From assembly GCA_020849725.1 (NCBI GenBank), contig JADLAZ010000108.1, positions 1 through 31,443 on the forward strand: DNA of 31,443 nucleotides. The letters run 5' to 3'. This document shows positions 16,146 through 28,209 of this stretch, piece by piece (the stretch's first letter is position 1; each line of letters starts with the position of its first letter). Below the pieces are notes generated by a model that was not told the origin of the DNA, searched no databases, and worked only from the letters and a program-made list of their open reading frames with translations. The DNA is from Chloroflexota bacterium (GTDB lineage Bacteria; Chloroflexota; Chloroflexia; Thermomicrobiales; JADLAZ01). Made by a program: the position numbers and the translations under genes.

Positions 16146-18772
16146 TATTGGCCCAGGGCCGCGTGCCCGCCGGTGATGCCCCCGGCGAACGTGAAGTACA
16201 TGACCCTCTCGGCGACGATCGTCCGACCACTGAGCGCCTCCACCGAGGCCGCCACGGCTAGGCCGCGACCGACGCCCCGCGCGCCATCGTGGACCGCCAC
16301 CGTCGATCGACTCATTGCGGCGACGGCCACGTCGACCGAGCGTGGCGGCTGCCCATCCAGGTAGTAGGTGATGCGGGCCGTCACCGGCGTCGCGCTGGGA
16401 TTGAACAGTGCTAGGAACTCGTCGAAGCCGTCGCCGGTGTAACCCTCGGCGAAGTGCCACAGCGACCGTGGCGCGACGGCGCCCAGCGTCGAGTGGCCGC
16501 CGTCGACGCGGCGGCCAGCCGCGTCATGATAGACGAAATACATCGGCCGCTCGGCCACGACCGGCACGGTGCTGACGACCTTGAGCGCTGCCGCGAAGCC
16601 GCGCCCGAGGCCGCCGGGATTGTCGGCCGACGGTTGGTCATGGACGATGACCGTCGTCCGGCGCAGGGCTGGCACCGACACCTGGCGCGTCACGGTCTGG
16701 CCGCTGTCGAGCGCGTAGGTCAGTTCGGCCGTGCCGGCGACGCTCGTCGGGTTCAGCAGTGTCAGGTACTCGTCGAAGCCTTCGCCGGTGTAGCCCTCGG
16801 CAAAATACCAGGTGGCGCTCGGTGTGGTGGCGCCGGTGACCGTGTGGCCGCCGGTCAGACCAGCGCCGTACCGGAAGTACATCGGCCGCTCGACGACGAC
16901 GCCGACCTGATTGAGACTGTCGACCCGGATAGCAACCGCCTGGTTCCGGCCGACGCCACCCGACGGCTCGTGGACGGCGATCGTCGCGCGTTGCCCGGCA
17001 GGAATGGCCAGGGGTTTAGTGACTGGGGCCGTGTCCTCGCGCGCGTACGTGATTTCCACACTGGCTCGCTCGGTCGCCGGGTTCTGAATGGTCAAGAATT
17101 CGTCGAAACCTTCGCCAGTCCAGCCCTCGGCCAGGAACCAGGAGACGGCCGGTCGTGGCGCACCGGCGCCGAGGTGGCCGCCATCGATCGGTGGGCCGGC
17201 GCCGGGCTGATAGTCGAAGTACATCGGCCGCTCGACGACGATGGCGCTGTCGGCGGCGACGATGGTCGCGAAGGCGCGATCGGCGCCGAGTAGCCGGTTG
17301 AGATCGAGCGTGGTGCGGCTGGCGGCCGGCAGCGCCACGTAGCGGCGGTGCAGCGCGCCGGCGGCTGCGCCGTCGTACTGGAGCGTCAGCAGCGCCAGCG
17401 CTGGCGTCGTCCCGGTGTTCTGGAGCGTCAGGTAGGCGCTGAAGCCGGCGCCGGTGTAGCCTTCCGCGAAGTAGCGACGCGGTGCGGGTGCGGCCCGCGT
17501 CAGCGCCGCGCCGCTGACGCGCCCAATGCCGAAGACCTGATCGCGCCCCTGGGCGCCCCGGTCGACCGCCGTGCCGCCCAGAATGGCCGCGACGTCGTCC
17601 GGGGTGAGCGATGCGTCGCGCTGCAGCGCCAGTGCGGCCAGTCCGGTCACGTGCGGCGCGGCCATCGACGTGCCCGTGAGGTAGCCATAGGGCGCGGCGC
17701 TGGGATGACCGTGCGTTGGGTAGGTTGGCAGGGTGGAAAGGATGCCGGCGCCGGGAGCGCTGACCGCCACGGCCGCCCCCCGGTTCGAGAAAGCAGTTGC
17801 CTCATCATTCACCGTCGTCGCCGCCACGGCGACGACGTGCGAGGCGGTGGCTGGATAGTACGGCATGACGTCCAGGTTGGCGCCGTCGTTGCCGGCTGCC
17901 GCCACGAGCAGCGCGCCACGGGCATGCGCGTCGTCGACCGCCGTCTGCACGATGGCGATCAGGGCCGCGTCGTCCGTCTGGTGTGGGTCGAGGTAGCCGC
18001 CGAAACTGAGATTGATCGCGCGGGCGCCGTGCGCGACGGCATGATCGATACCCTGCACGACGTCGAAGTAGGAGCCACTGCCGCAGGCGTCCAGCACCTT
18101 GATCGGCATGATCCGCGCCGCCCAGGCTATGCCGGCGGTGTCGCCACTGCCGCCGCCCGCGGCGGCGATACCGGCGACGTGTGTGCCGTGGCCGGCGTTG
18201 TCGAAAATATCGGGCGTGGTCGGGCCGCACACGTCCGGTGGGGTTGGGTCGGAGACGAATACGGCCGGCGCGATGATGCGGCCCGTGGCGAACTCCGGGT
18301 GGGTGATGTCCAGGCCGGTGTCGATAATGGCCAGCGTCACGCCGGCGCCGTCGAAGCCGGCGGCCCAGGCGGCCGGCACGCTCACTCGCGCCAGCGCCGG
18401 CTGGCGAGTGGCGGAGTACTCGGATGGAATTGCTGCGGCGCGCACCCGGCGATCGGGTGCTGCCAGCAGGACGGCCGGGTCCGCGCGCATGCGGCGCGCC
18501 AGGGCCGCGGCATCACCGGGCGCGGCTGCCAACCGCGCGAGCCGGGGCAGGCGCCGCGCCACCCGCGTCCGCGCTGCGCCCCCGTGGCGGCCGATGGCCG
18601 CCGCGCGCTGCGCCGGCGTGGTGTCCGGTCGGAACAGGACGACCACCGCGTCGCTGTCCCCAGCCGGCGCGGCGCGCGCCTCGGTGAGCGGCTCGATAGG
18701 CCCGAGCAGCGCATGGACCAGCAGCAGCCCGATGAGTGCGCCACGCCAGCGTGCAGACCCGATGAACGGCAT
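16145..18772 (-). CDS. Secreted subtilisin-like serine protease (S8) with four C-terminal repeats
   Basis: 875 residues from ATG 18772, with AGGAAGGAT directly upstream. Residues 1-36 are a signal peptide ending near 'ARA/AP'. A short pro-region follows ('AVVVLFRPDTTPAQRAAAI', inhibitor-like). The S8 catalytic triad is complete: Asp151 in 'IIDTGLD', His195 in 'GHGTHVAG' and Ser369 in 'GTSMAAPH', with oxyanion Asn in 'AAAGNDG'. From about residue 432 to the end there are four copies of a ~110-residue repeat starting 'YFAEGYTGxGF' and ending 'ERPMYF' plus 'GGH'. An extracellular or wall-attached protease is expected. No sorting motif or terminal membrane helix is seen. Confidence 0.92.
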   Translation of the reverse strand: MPFIGSARWRGALIGLLLVHALLGPIEPLTEARAAPAGDSDAVVVLFRPDTTPAQRAAAIGRHGGAARTRVARRLPRLARLAAAPGDAAALARRMRADPAVLLAAPDRRVRAAAIPSEYSATRQPALARVSVPAAWAAGFDGAGVTLAIIDTGLDITHPEFATGRIIAPAVFVSDPTPPDVCGPTTPDIFDNAGHGTHVAGIAAAGGGSGDTAGIAWAARIMPIKVLDACGSGSYFDVVQGIDHAVAHGARAINLSFGGYLDPHQTDDAALIAIVQTAVDDAHARGALLVAAAGNDGANLDVMPYYPATASHVVAVAATTVNDEATAFSNRGAAVAVSAPGAGILSTLPTYPTHGHPSAAPYGYLTGTSMAAPHVTGLAALALQRDASLTPDDVAAILGGTAVDRGAQGRDQVFGIGRVSGAALTRAAPAPRRYFAEGYTGAGFSAYLTLQNTGTTPALALLTLQYDGAAAGALHRRYVALPAASRTTLDLNRLLGADRAFATIVAADSAIVVERPMYFDYQPGAGPPIDGGHLGAGAPRPAVSWFLAEGWTGEGFDEFLTIQNPATERASVEITYAREDTAPVTKPLAIPAGQRATIAVHEPSGGVGRNQAVAIRVDSLNQVGVVVERPMYFRYGAGLTGGHTVTGATTPSATWYFAEGYTGEGFDEYLTLLNPTSVAGTAELTYALDSGQTVTRQVSVPALRRTTVIVHDQPSADNPGGLGRGFAAALKVVSTVPVVAERPMYFVYHDAAGRRVDGGHSTLGAVAPRSLWHFAEGYTGDGFDEFLALFNPSATPVTARITYYLDGQPPRSVDVAVAAMSRSTVAVHDGARGVGRGLAVAASVEALSGRTIVAERVMYFTFAGGITGGHAALGQ
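16148..17479 (-). repeat. Four-copy ~110-residue repeat in the subtilase
   Basis: Unit starts read 'RYFAEGYTGAGFSAYLTLQN', 'WFLAEGWTGEGFDEFLTIQN', 'WYFAEGYTGEGFDEYLTLLN' and 'WHFAEGYTGDGFDEFLALFN'. Each unit has an inner 'xxTxxVHDxxxGxGRxxAxxV' stretch and ends in 'VxERxMYFxY' then 'GGHxxxGA'. Such units, probably beta-sandwich modules, are recurrent in secreted Chloroflexota proteins. Confidence 0.88.
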
Positions 18773-18806
18773 ATCCTTCCTGTACGGTCGTCTGGCGGCT
18801 GGCGCG

Positions 18807-18835
18807 TTGCCCGCGCCGGCCCTGGTCAGTATACT
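18807..18835 (+). promoter_or_regulatory. Promoter for the methyltransferase-like gene
   Basis: TTGCCC at 18807-18812 (4 of 6), a 17-base spacer, then TATACT at 18830-18835 (5 of 6). Predicted start of transcription is near 18842, about 39 bases before the GTG start. The box sits in the palindrome AGTATACT, so the same bases also read TATACT on the minus strand, towards the subtilase, but without a -35. Confidence 0.55.
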
Positions 18836-18880
18836 CCGCCGCTGCCGGGCCGGATGGCAACGGGCAGGACGGAGCATGAG

Positions 18881-19624
18881 GTGACGCCTCCGGATGAGAA
18901 CCGGGCCGCTGCAAACGTGATCGCGCGGGCGCGGCGCGTAGCCGCCGAGCGCGGTATCGCCTACGCCGCGCGCGCTGGCGTCGCCGAGATGGCCGCGCGC
19001 CTGACATCATCGCTCTGGTGGTATCGCGTGACCCGGAGCCGGCGCGCATTTACCTACGGTGGTCGGCGCTACCGCTACTTCTTCCATGCCTACAACTCGA
19101 CCTGGAAGACCGAACGAGCCGTGGAAGTGCCGATCGCGCGCGAGTTCTTGCGTCACGGTCAGGGACGGCGCGTGCTGGAGATCGGCAACGTGCTATCCCA
19201 CTACGGGCGCGTCACACACGACATCGTCGACAAGTACGAGCGCGCGCCCGGCGTCCGCAACATCGACATCGTCGACTACGCGGTGGCTGGCGGCTACGCC
19301 CTGATCGTCAGCATCTCCACGCTGGAACACGTTGGCTGGGACGAGACGCCGCGCGACTCAGACAAGTTGCCGCGGGCGATGGCGCGGGTGCGGGCGCTGC
19401 TGGCGCCGGGCGGTGTGGCGCTGCTGACGCTGCCGCTGGCCTATAACCCGGCCATGGACGCGATGCTGCGCGATGGCCGGCTGTCCTTTGAGCACCGCGG
19501 CTGTCTCCAGCGCATCTCGGCTGACAACCGTTGGGCCGAAGTCGCCTGGTCGGAGATTGCCCACGCCCGCTTCAACGAGCCTTTTCGCGGCATCAACGGC
19601 CTGGTGGTCGCCACGCTGAGTTGA
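18881..19624 (+). CDS. Class I SAM-dependent methyltransferase-like protein
   Basis: 247 residues from GTG 18881, chosen for the GGAG 6 bases upstream; ATG 18854 in the same frame has no ribosome site and would overlap the promoter region. The frame is open far to the left, but there it lies over the subtilase and is not coding. 'RRVLEIGNVLSHYG' (about residue 100) is the glycine-rich motif I, though less Gly-rich than usual. 'VRNIDIVDY' and 'ALIVSISTLEHVGWDE' fit motifs II and IV, and 'MARVRALLAPGGVALLTLPL' fits motif VI. Such enzymes are often found with polysaccharide genes, but here the neighbours are a protease and uvrA, so the substrate is not known. No membrane segment. Confidence 0.75.
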   Translation: MTPPDENRAAANVIARARRVAAERGIAYAARAGVAEMAARLTSSLWWYRVTRSRRAFTYGGRRYRYFFHAYNSTWKTERAVEVPIAREFLRHGQGRRVLEIGNVLSHYGRVTHDIVDKYERAPGVRNIDIVDYAVAGGYALIVSISTLEHVGWDETPRDSDKLPRAMARVRALLAPGGVALLTLPLAYNPAMDAMLRDGRLSFEHRGCLQRISADNRWAEVAWSEIAHARFNEPFRGINGLVVATLS

Positions 19625-19670
19625 AGGTCTGCCAACCTGTGGGGTGCATCCAGTGCCTACCTGGCACGTT

Positions 19671-19684
19671 TGAACAAATGTGCG
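19671..19684. promoter_or_regulatory. Possible LexA (SOS) box upstream of uvrA
   Basis: TGAACAAATGTGCG differs at two ends and one inner base from the Gram-positive type LexA consensus (CGAAC-RNRY-GTTCG). It lies within an 18-base imperfect inverted repeat at 19665-19682 (CACGTTTG, AA, CAAATGTG). It is 73 bases before the -10 of uvrA, further than usual, so the assignment is weak. Confidence 0.28.
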
Positions 19685-19756
19685 GAAGTAGGTGCGGGGT
19701 GCGAGCAGGAGGGGCAGCGCATGGTCAGCATGGTCAATGCGAGGGTGGAGGCCCAC

Positions 19757-19762
19757 TATAAT
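19757..19762 (+). promoter_or_regulatory. -10 box of uvrA
   Basis: A perfect TATAAT 45 bases before the uvrA ATG. At 17 bases upstream the -35 position reads TCAATG, a poor match, so an activator or a degenerate -35 is likely. Confidence 0.5.
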
Positions 19763-19807
19763 ACGGCGGGTCGCTTCGCAGAACGGACCGGGGAGAGAGC
19801 CGCTGTC

Positions 19808-22768
<2,961 letters not shown>

Positions 22769-22808
22769 CAGGAGGCAGGCGGTCAGGGGCACGAGGAACC
22801 GGTGTGGC

Positions 22809-22967
22809 ATGGAACCTGAGCCAGCCGTGCTAGAGCCAGTCGGTCAGAGGCCCGTCGCAGCCGTGCAGCCGCTGCGGGCCAGCTTGTGCGGCTCGGCCGC
22901 ACGCGGCAAAGTCAGGCCGGACAGCGCCCTTGATCTGCTCGTCGCCAGGATCGACGGTAGCCAATGA
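22809..22967 (+). pseudogene. Remnant of an MNT-type nucleotidyltransferase
   Basis: A 52-residue reading frame ends '...LCGSAARGKVRPDSALDLLV' and nine more residues. This matches the first motif of minimal nucleotidyltransferases ('LFGSAARGexRPDSDiDLLV'), which in many bacteria pair with HEPN proteins as toxin-antitoxin systems. Here the first catalytic Asp of the DxD is Ala and the frame stops directly after the motif, so nothing like the full ~100-residue domain remains. The start (ATG 22809) has only a distant AGGA. GTGCGGC-TCG-GCCGCAC (22886-22902) within it is a perfect 7-bp hairpin which may also serve as the uvrA terminator. Most likely a decayed gene. Confidence 0.5.
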
Positions 22968-23005
22968 CGGCGCATGGCCCAGGACCTGTCTCAGCCCCTC
23001 CATCG

Positions 23006-24091
23006 TTACCCAGCGGTGAAGCGGCGCAGTCGGTCGGGGGAGATCTGGACTCGTTCCAGCGCGGCGACTTCGAGCCAGCCGTCTTGTAGGGTGAGTGGCT
23101 CGGCTACAATGTCGTCAGCCAGCTTGAGGAAGAAGCTCAGCTCGCTCGGATGCTCGATCTCGGGCCGGGCGGCGAACAGGCCGGCGCGAGCTGTACCGAG
23201 CGTGGTGCTGGCCTGCGAGCCGACCATGATGCCCTTGCCGCAGTCGATCGCCCGGGCTGACATGCGCGCCGAGTGATAGTAACCCGTCCGCGCCGTCTTG
23301 ATATTGAGAATATCGAACGTGTCGGCCGCCAGCTCGCGCGTCAGGTCGCGCGCGTCGAAGGCGCTGTCGTCGGCAATCAGCGGCAGGAGGTGCTGGGTGC
23401 GCAGCGCGGCTCGCTCCGGCAGCAGTTCGACTGGCAGCGGCTCTTCAATGTACAGGAGGCCGCGGTCGGCCAGTTGGCGCAAGCGGTCGGGCGCGCTGCC
23501 GAACTCCAGTGCCTCGTTGGCGTCGGCGTACAGGTCCATGGCCGGTACGGCGCGCCGGATCTCGTCGATCGTCGCCAGGTCACCCGCGACGTCGCGCCCG
23601 ACCTTCACCTTGAGTACGCGCACACCTTGCTCGTAGACGGCTACTGCCTCGGCGACCATCGTTGCCCGGTCGGCGATGCCGAGGATGAAGCTGACCCGCA
23701 GGCGGTCGCGAGTGGCCCCCAGGAGCGCGCCGAGCGTGATGCCGCGCGCCTGCGCCAGTGCGTCGTGCAGCGCCATGTCGACTGCGCCGCGCGCCGTCTG
23801 GTTGTTGGCGACTTCGTCCAGGCGCTTGTTGATGGCGGCGATATCGTCGATCGGCAGGCCGGTGACTCGCGGCGCCAGCTCGTCGCGAATGACGGCGTGA
23901 ATGGACGACGGCGTCTCACCGTAGATCGTGGGGCGTGGCGGCGCCTCAGCCAGGCCGACAATGCCGTCAGCGGTGACGACCTCGACCAGCACGTGCTCGG
24001 CGGCATCGAGCTGGCTGGCGGCACCCCAGCGCAGGCTGCCACGCAATGGCAACCGGTAGGTGGTGGTGCGAATAGCAGCGATGTGGTCCAT
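23006..24091 (-). CDS. Enolase-superfamily enzyme, muconate-lactonizing/mandelate-racemase type
   Basis: 361 residues from ATG 24091, whose A is shared with the TGA of the preceding gene (TGATG), so the two are translationally coupled. The capping domain has 'EAPPRPTIYGET' at its mobile loop. Barrel residues are all in place: Lys161-x-Lys163 in 'VLKVKVG', metal ligands Asp190 ('YADANEA'), Glu216 ('YIEEPLP') and Asp241 ('IADDSAF'), and Lys265 ('ILNIKTAR'). Lys on both faces is the muconate cycloisomerase subgroup pattern, which includes dipeptide epimerases, N-succinylamino-acid racemases and cycloisomerases. Substrate cannot be told from sequence alone. The partner P-loop gene and the divergent dehydrogenase hint at a small metabolic unit. 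Confidence 0.88.
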   Translation of the reverse strand: MDHIAAIRTTTYRLPLRGSLRWGAASQLDAAEHVLVEVVTADGIVGLAEAPPRPTIYGETPSSIHAVIRDELAPRVTGLPIDDIAAINKRLDEVANNQTARGAVDMALHDALAQARGITLGALLGATRDRLRVSFILGIADRATMVAEAVAVYEQGVRVLKVKVGRDVAGDLATIDEIRRAVPAMDLYADANEALEFGSAPDRLRQLADRGLLYIEEPLPVELLPERAALRTQHLLPLIADDSAFDARDLTRELAADTFDILNIKTARTGYYHSARMSARAIDCGKGIMVGSQASTTLGTARAGLFAARPEIEHPSELSFFLKLADDIVAEPLTLQDGWLEVAALERVQISPDRLRRFTAG

Positions 24092-24945
24092 CACAGCCAA
24101 CCCGCGATGTGGCCGGCGACCGCGTCCGGCCCAGTGGCGGTCGTGTCGATGACGAGCAGCCGGTCGGACGACAGCCGCTGCTCCAGCGCGCGGCGCGCGG
24201 CGTCCGGGTCGTAGTTGCGCCGCTCGGCGACGACGATCGCTACCTGTTTGATCAGTTCGGCGCCCGCGTCGGCGCCGGTCAGCCCGGCGAGCCGGTCGAG
24301 CTGCGCGGGCGTGAACACGGCCTCGACACCGGGCAGCGCTGCCAGCGCCGCGCGCGCATCACCGCGCACTTCCAGGCTTGTCTGGTCGAACGCATCGCCG
24401 CGGCCGAGCAGCCGCTGGACGCGGACCTCATCCGGCGCGTGCAACACGATGAAGCGGCTGTGCGGCAGGTGATCGACGGCGTAGACGACCTCGTCGCGGC
24501 CGCGCACGCCGTCGAACAGCAGCGGCGGCGGCAGGCGCGTCGGGTCGATGACCAGGCGGGTCAGCGCATGCGCCACGCCGCCGCCGAACAGCTTGCGGTA
24601 GCGAGCGGTGTACTCCAGGCGCGTGACGCGGTCAGTGATTGGCCGCGGGGTCTGACCGTCGAGCGCTTGCATCGTGCCGATGATGACGTCGTCGGCAATG
24701 TGTCGCCGGTCCGGCAGCAGGCTGAACGCCACGCGCTCGCGCAGTCGCGCCAGTGTTGTCGACTTACCCACGCCGGTGACGCCGACCAGCACCGTCAGCG
24801 GCAGGTCAATCACCGACACCCAACGCGCGCCGAGCCGAACCGCCTGGTCGGGCTGGGCGACGAAGCTGACGCCGTCAGACAACACGATGGGGGCGACCAC
24901 CGCGCCCGGTCGCGCCGTTAGCCCGTGCTCGTCACTGCTGGCCAT
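24091..24945 (-). CDS. P-loop NTPase of unknown function
   Basis: 284 residues from ATG 24945, with GGAG 8 bases upstream. The N terminus (1-50) is predicted beta-rich. Walker A is 'GVTGVGKS' at 55-62, followed by 'LLPDRRHIADDVII'. A central region holds 'YTARYRKLFGGGVAHALTRL' and 'LLFDGVRGRDEVVYAV', where the Asp of 'LLFDG' could be Walker B. 'FIVLHAPDEVRVQRLLGRGD' resembles the lid/adenine-binding stretch of small-molecule or nucleoside kinases. So a kinase-like fold is likely, but I recognise no named family. The stop overlaps the start of the enolase-superfamily gene by one base. Divergent from the dehydrogenase, 88 bases away. Confidence 0.7.
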   Translation of the reverse strand: MASSDEHGLTARPGAVVAPIVLSDGVSFVAQPDQAVRLGARWVSVIDLPLTVLVGVTGVGKSTTLARLRERVAFSLLPDRRHIADDVIIGTMQALDGQTPRPITDRVTRLEYTARYRKLFGGGVAHALTRLVIDPTRLPPPLLFDGVRGRDEVVYAVDHLPHSRFIVLHAPDEVRVQRLLGRGDAFDQTSLEVRGDARAALAALPGVEAVFTPAQLDRLAGLTGADAGAELIKQVAIVVAERRNYDPDAARRALEQRLSSDRLLVIDTTATGPDAVAGHIAGWL

Positions 24946-25033
24946 CGCTGCGTCTCCTCACGCCATGTTGGGCCATGATACCATGCGCCTCCGGCGTCCG
25001 GCGTGTGAGTTCGGGGGGCATCGCGGAGGTGGC

Positions 25034-26038
<1,005 letters not shown>

Positions 26039-26040
26039 TC

Positions 26041-26058
26041 GCCGCGCGCCGGCGCGGC
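26041..26058. terminator. GC hairpin after the dehydrogenase, between convergent genes
   Basis: GCCGCGC, loop GCCG, GCGCGGC: a perfect 7-bp stem right after the TAA at 26036-26038. The convergent panB stop is 86 bases further on. No T-run, as in the other hairpin of this window. Confidence 0.45.
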
Positions 26059-26143
26059 AGCATGACGCGAGCGAGACCATCGCCGCCGCGGTCCTGATGA
26101 TGCGCGCCTGAACCGGCGCGCTGGTGGTGACGGGGCGGTCGGC

Positions 26144-27007
26144 TTACGATCGCTCTCGCAGCCAGGTCTCGACCTGGTTCAGGTCCGCCGGTGGCATGCT
26201 GAGGGCGCGCTCTTCGCTGGGGAAGCGGCCCTGCTCGACCTCGACACGGTACTGCTCGATGGCGACACGCGAGTGCGAATGGTATTCCTGATAGCGCTTC
26301 GCCAGCCGCAGCCGGAAGGGCGTGATGCCGAGCACGTCATTGATGACCAGCACCTGGCCGCTGCAGAAGCGGCCAGCGCCAATGCCGATAGTCGGGATGC
26401 CGAGGCGGCGCGTGATGAGGTCGGCCAGTGCTTCCGGCACCAGCTCGAGGACGGCCATCGCCAGCCCGGCCTGCTCGAGCGCCAGTGCGCTCTCGATCAG
26501 CGCGATGGCCGCGGCAGCGGTGCGCCCCTGGACGGCCGGGCGCTGGCCGGGCGCGCTCAGTGTCTGCGGCGTGTAGCCCAGGTGTCCGCAGACGGTAATG
26601 CCGGCATTGACGAGTCCTTTGACGATACCCACCTGCTCCTGGCCGCCCTCCAGCTTGACCGCGTCGGCGCCTTCCGCCAGGAGCCGGCGCGCATTCGCGA
26701 GCGCGTCGGCCGGTGTGGCATATGAGCCGTAGGGCAGATCGACCAGCAGCCAGGCCCGGCTGACACCGCGCCGCACGGCGCGCAGGTGGTGAATCATGTC
26801 GGCCATGGTGACTTCGCGCTCGCTGGTGTAGCCGAGTACGTTCGTACCAACGCTGTCGCCGACGAAGACAATGTCGATGCCGGCCGCATCCTCCAGGAGG
26901 GCGGTCGGGTAGTCGTAACAGGTCAGCATTGTCAGCGGCACACCGCGGGTGACCTTCGCGCGCAGCGCGGCCAGGTCGATGCGGGCCACCGGCGGTACGT
27001 CGGCCAT
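26144..27007 (-). CDS. panB: 3-methyl-2-oxobutanoate hydroxymethyltransferase
   Basis: 287 residues from ATG 27007 (a GTG at 27010 directly precedes it). The enzyme makes ketopantoate from 2-oxoisovalerate and methylene-tetrahydrofolate, the first step of pantothenate and CoA synthesis. Seen: 'TCYDYPTA', 'FVGDSVGTNVLGY' (metal Asp), 'VDLPYGSYATP' (second Asp), 'AVKLEGG' (metal Glu), 'GHLGYTPQ', 'LELVPEAL' (catalytic Glu) and 'TIGIGAGRFCSGQVLVINDV' near the C terminus. Length is normal for the family. It starts 7 bases after the dipeptidase-like stop, without a strong ribosome site, so coupled translation is likely. panC and panD are not in this window. Confidence 0.96.
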   Translation of the reverse strand: MADVPPVARIDLAALRAKVTRGVPLTMLTCYDYPTALLEDAAGIDIVFVGDSVGTNVLGYTSEREVTMADMIHHLRAVRRGVSRAWLLVDLPYGSYATPADALANARRLLAEGADAVKLEGGQEQVGIVKGLVNAGITVCGHLGYTPQTLSAPGQRPAVQGRTAAAAIALIESALALEQAGLAMAVLELVPEALADLITRRLGIPTIGIGAGRFCSGQVLVINDVLGITPFRLRLAKRYQEYHSHSRVAIEQYRVEVEQGRFPSEERALSMPPADLNQVETWLRERS

Positions 27008-27013
27008 CACCGG

Positions 27014-28087
27014 CTATGCCGGCCAGGCGCGGCGCAGCAGCGCGAGCCAGTTGCCATGCATAATCTTCGCGACTGACGTCTCGTCGTAGCCTCGGGCGCG
27101 CAGCAGGTCGGCCACCAGCTGCAGATCGGCGATCGTGTCCAGGTCGTGCGGCGTTTGCTCCTTGCCGTAGCCGCCATCCAGGTCAGTGCCGATGGCGGCG
27201 TGGTCGGCGTTGCCGGCCAGTTGGCAGATGTGATCGAGGTGGTCGACCATGACGTTGAGGTCGACGACACTTGGCTGGGTGACCCCCTTGATCCAGCCGG
27301 GGTACATCATCCAGGCGTCCAGCGCGCCGCCGATGACGCCGCCGCGCTCGATGATGCGGCCCACCTGGTCGTCGGTGAACTGGCGCACACCCGGCACGAG
27401 CGCCCGGCAGTTGTTGTGGCTAGCCAGCACGGGACCGTCGAATGCGTCGAGTGCCTCGTAGAAGGCCTGGTCAGCCAGGTGGGTCAGGTCGAGGATGATG
27501 CCGGCGTCGTCGAGCGCCCGCAGCATCGGCCGCCCCAGCGGCGTCAACCCCCCCTCGGTGTCAGTGCCGTGGGCGGTCGCGCTGATGCCGTAGTGCGACA
27601 GGCTGACGATGCGCAGGCCATCGGCCCACCATTGCGGCACCTGCTCCGGCGACACGATTGGGTCGGCGCCTTCCATGCTGAGGACGAAGCCGAGCGGCGG
27701 CTGCGCGCTGCTCGGTGCGGCGTCCCATGCTTCCCAGGCGGCGGTGTGCCGGTCAAGGCCGGTGCGGTCGCTGATGATGACGACCTCGCCATCGGCGACC
27801 AGTTGCCGGTAGTAGGCTAGTTGCCCCTGGGCCTTGGCGTAGGCGATGGCGTGGCTGCGCACGCCCGACGCCGGACTGTTCGGCTGCTGGACGCGGCAGA
27901 TCACCGTCGCCGAGCTGAGTGCGACCCGGCCGGCCCGCATCTCCGGCAGCGCCACGGTCGAGCCGCCCCGGCTCTTGCCGGGCATGCCCGCCTCCTGGGC
28001 GCGGGTAGTCGCCACCGGCAAGGTCAGGTCGCGGTTGTAGTCGAGGGCGTTCATCGACAGGTCGAGGTGGAAATCGACAATCAGCAT
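27014..28087 (-). CDS. Membrane-dipeptidase family (M19) metallohydrolase
   Basis: 357 residues from ATG 28087, with AGGAGAG five bases upstream; the upstream open frame is not conserved. The dinuclear zinc ligands of the M19 amidohydrolase fold are present: His7-x-Asp9 in 'DFHLDL', Glu in 'LSMEGADP', His in 'LDLTHL', His in 'LASHNNCRAL' and Asp in 'GTDLDGG'. Family members hydrolyse dipeptides, often with a D residue, and some act on other small amides. There is no signal peptide, so the enzyme is cytoplasmic despite the family name. It sits between the small membrane protein gene and panB in the minus-strand run; no obvious link to pantothenate is known. Confidence 0.9.
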   Translation of the reverse strand: MLIVDFHLDLSMNALDYNRDLTLPVATTRAQEAGMPGKSRGGSTVALPEMRAGRVALSSATVICRVQQPNSPASGVRSHAIAYAKAQGQLAYYRQLVADGEVVIISDRTGLDRHTAAWEAWDAAPSSAQPPLGFVLSMEGADPIVSPEQVPQWWADGLRIVSLSHYGISATAHGTDTEGGLTPLGRPMLRALDDAGIILDLTHLADQAFYEALDAFDGPVLASHNNCRALVPGVRQFTDDQVGRIIERGGVIGGALDAWMMYPGWIKGVTQPSVVDLNVMVDHLDHICQLAGNADHAAIGTDLDGGYGKEQTPHDLDTIADLQLVADLLRARGYDETSVAKIMHGNWLALLRRAWPA

Positions 28088-28147
28088 AGCGCTCTCCTGA
28101 CGCGATGAGGCGCCCGCGGCGCAGCACAGTTGGCCGGGCGTGGCGCG

Positions 28148-28153
28148 ATCATA
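28148..28153 (-). promoter_or_regulatory. Possible internal -10 box before the dipeptidase-like gene
   Basis: TATGAT (5 of 6) on the minus strand, about 60 bases before ATG 28087, in the 122-base gap that is the widest in this run of genes. The -35 position reads TGCCGC, so this is weak. It could let the dipeptidase and panB be made apart from the aminotransferase. Confidence 0.25.
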
Positions 28154-28209
28154 CGCCAGTTCGGCCGGACGCGGCACACGACGACCGCTGCAACCGCGCC
28201 AGGCTGCTA

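Noticed and set aside
17348..18880. Plus-strand frame running into the methyltransferase gene
   Set aside because: It lies over the subtilase catalytic domain; only the part from 18881 has methyltransferase motifs and a ribosome site.
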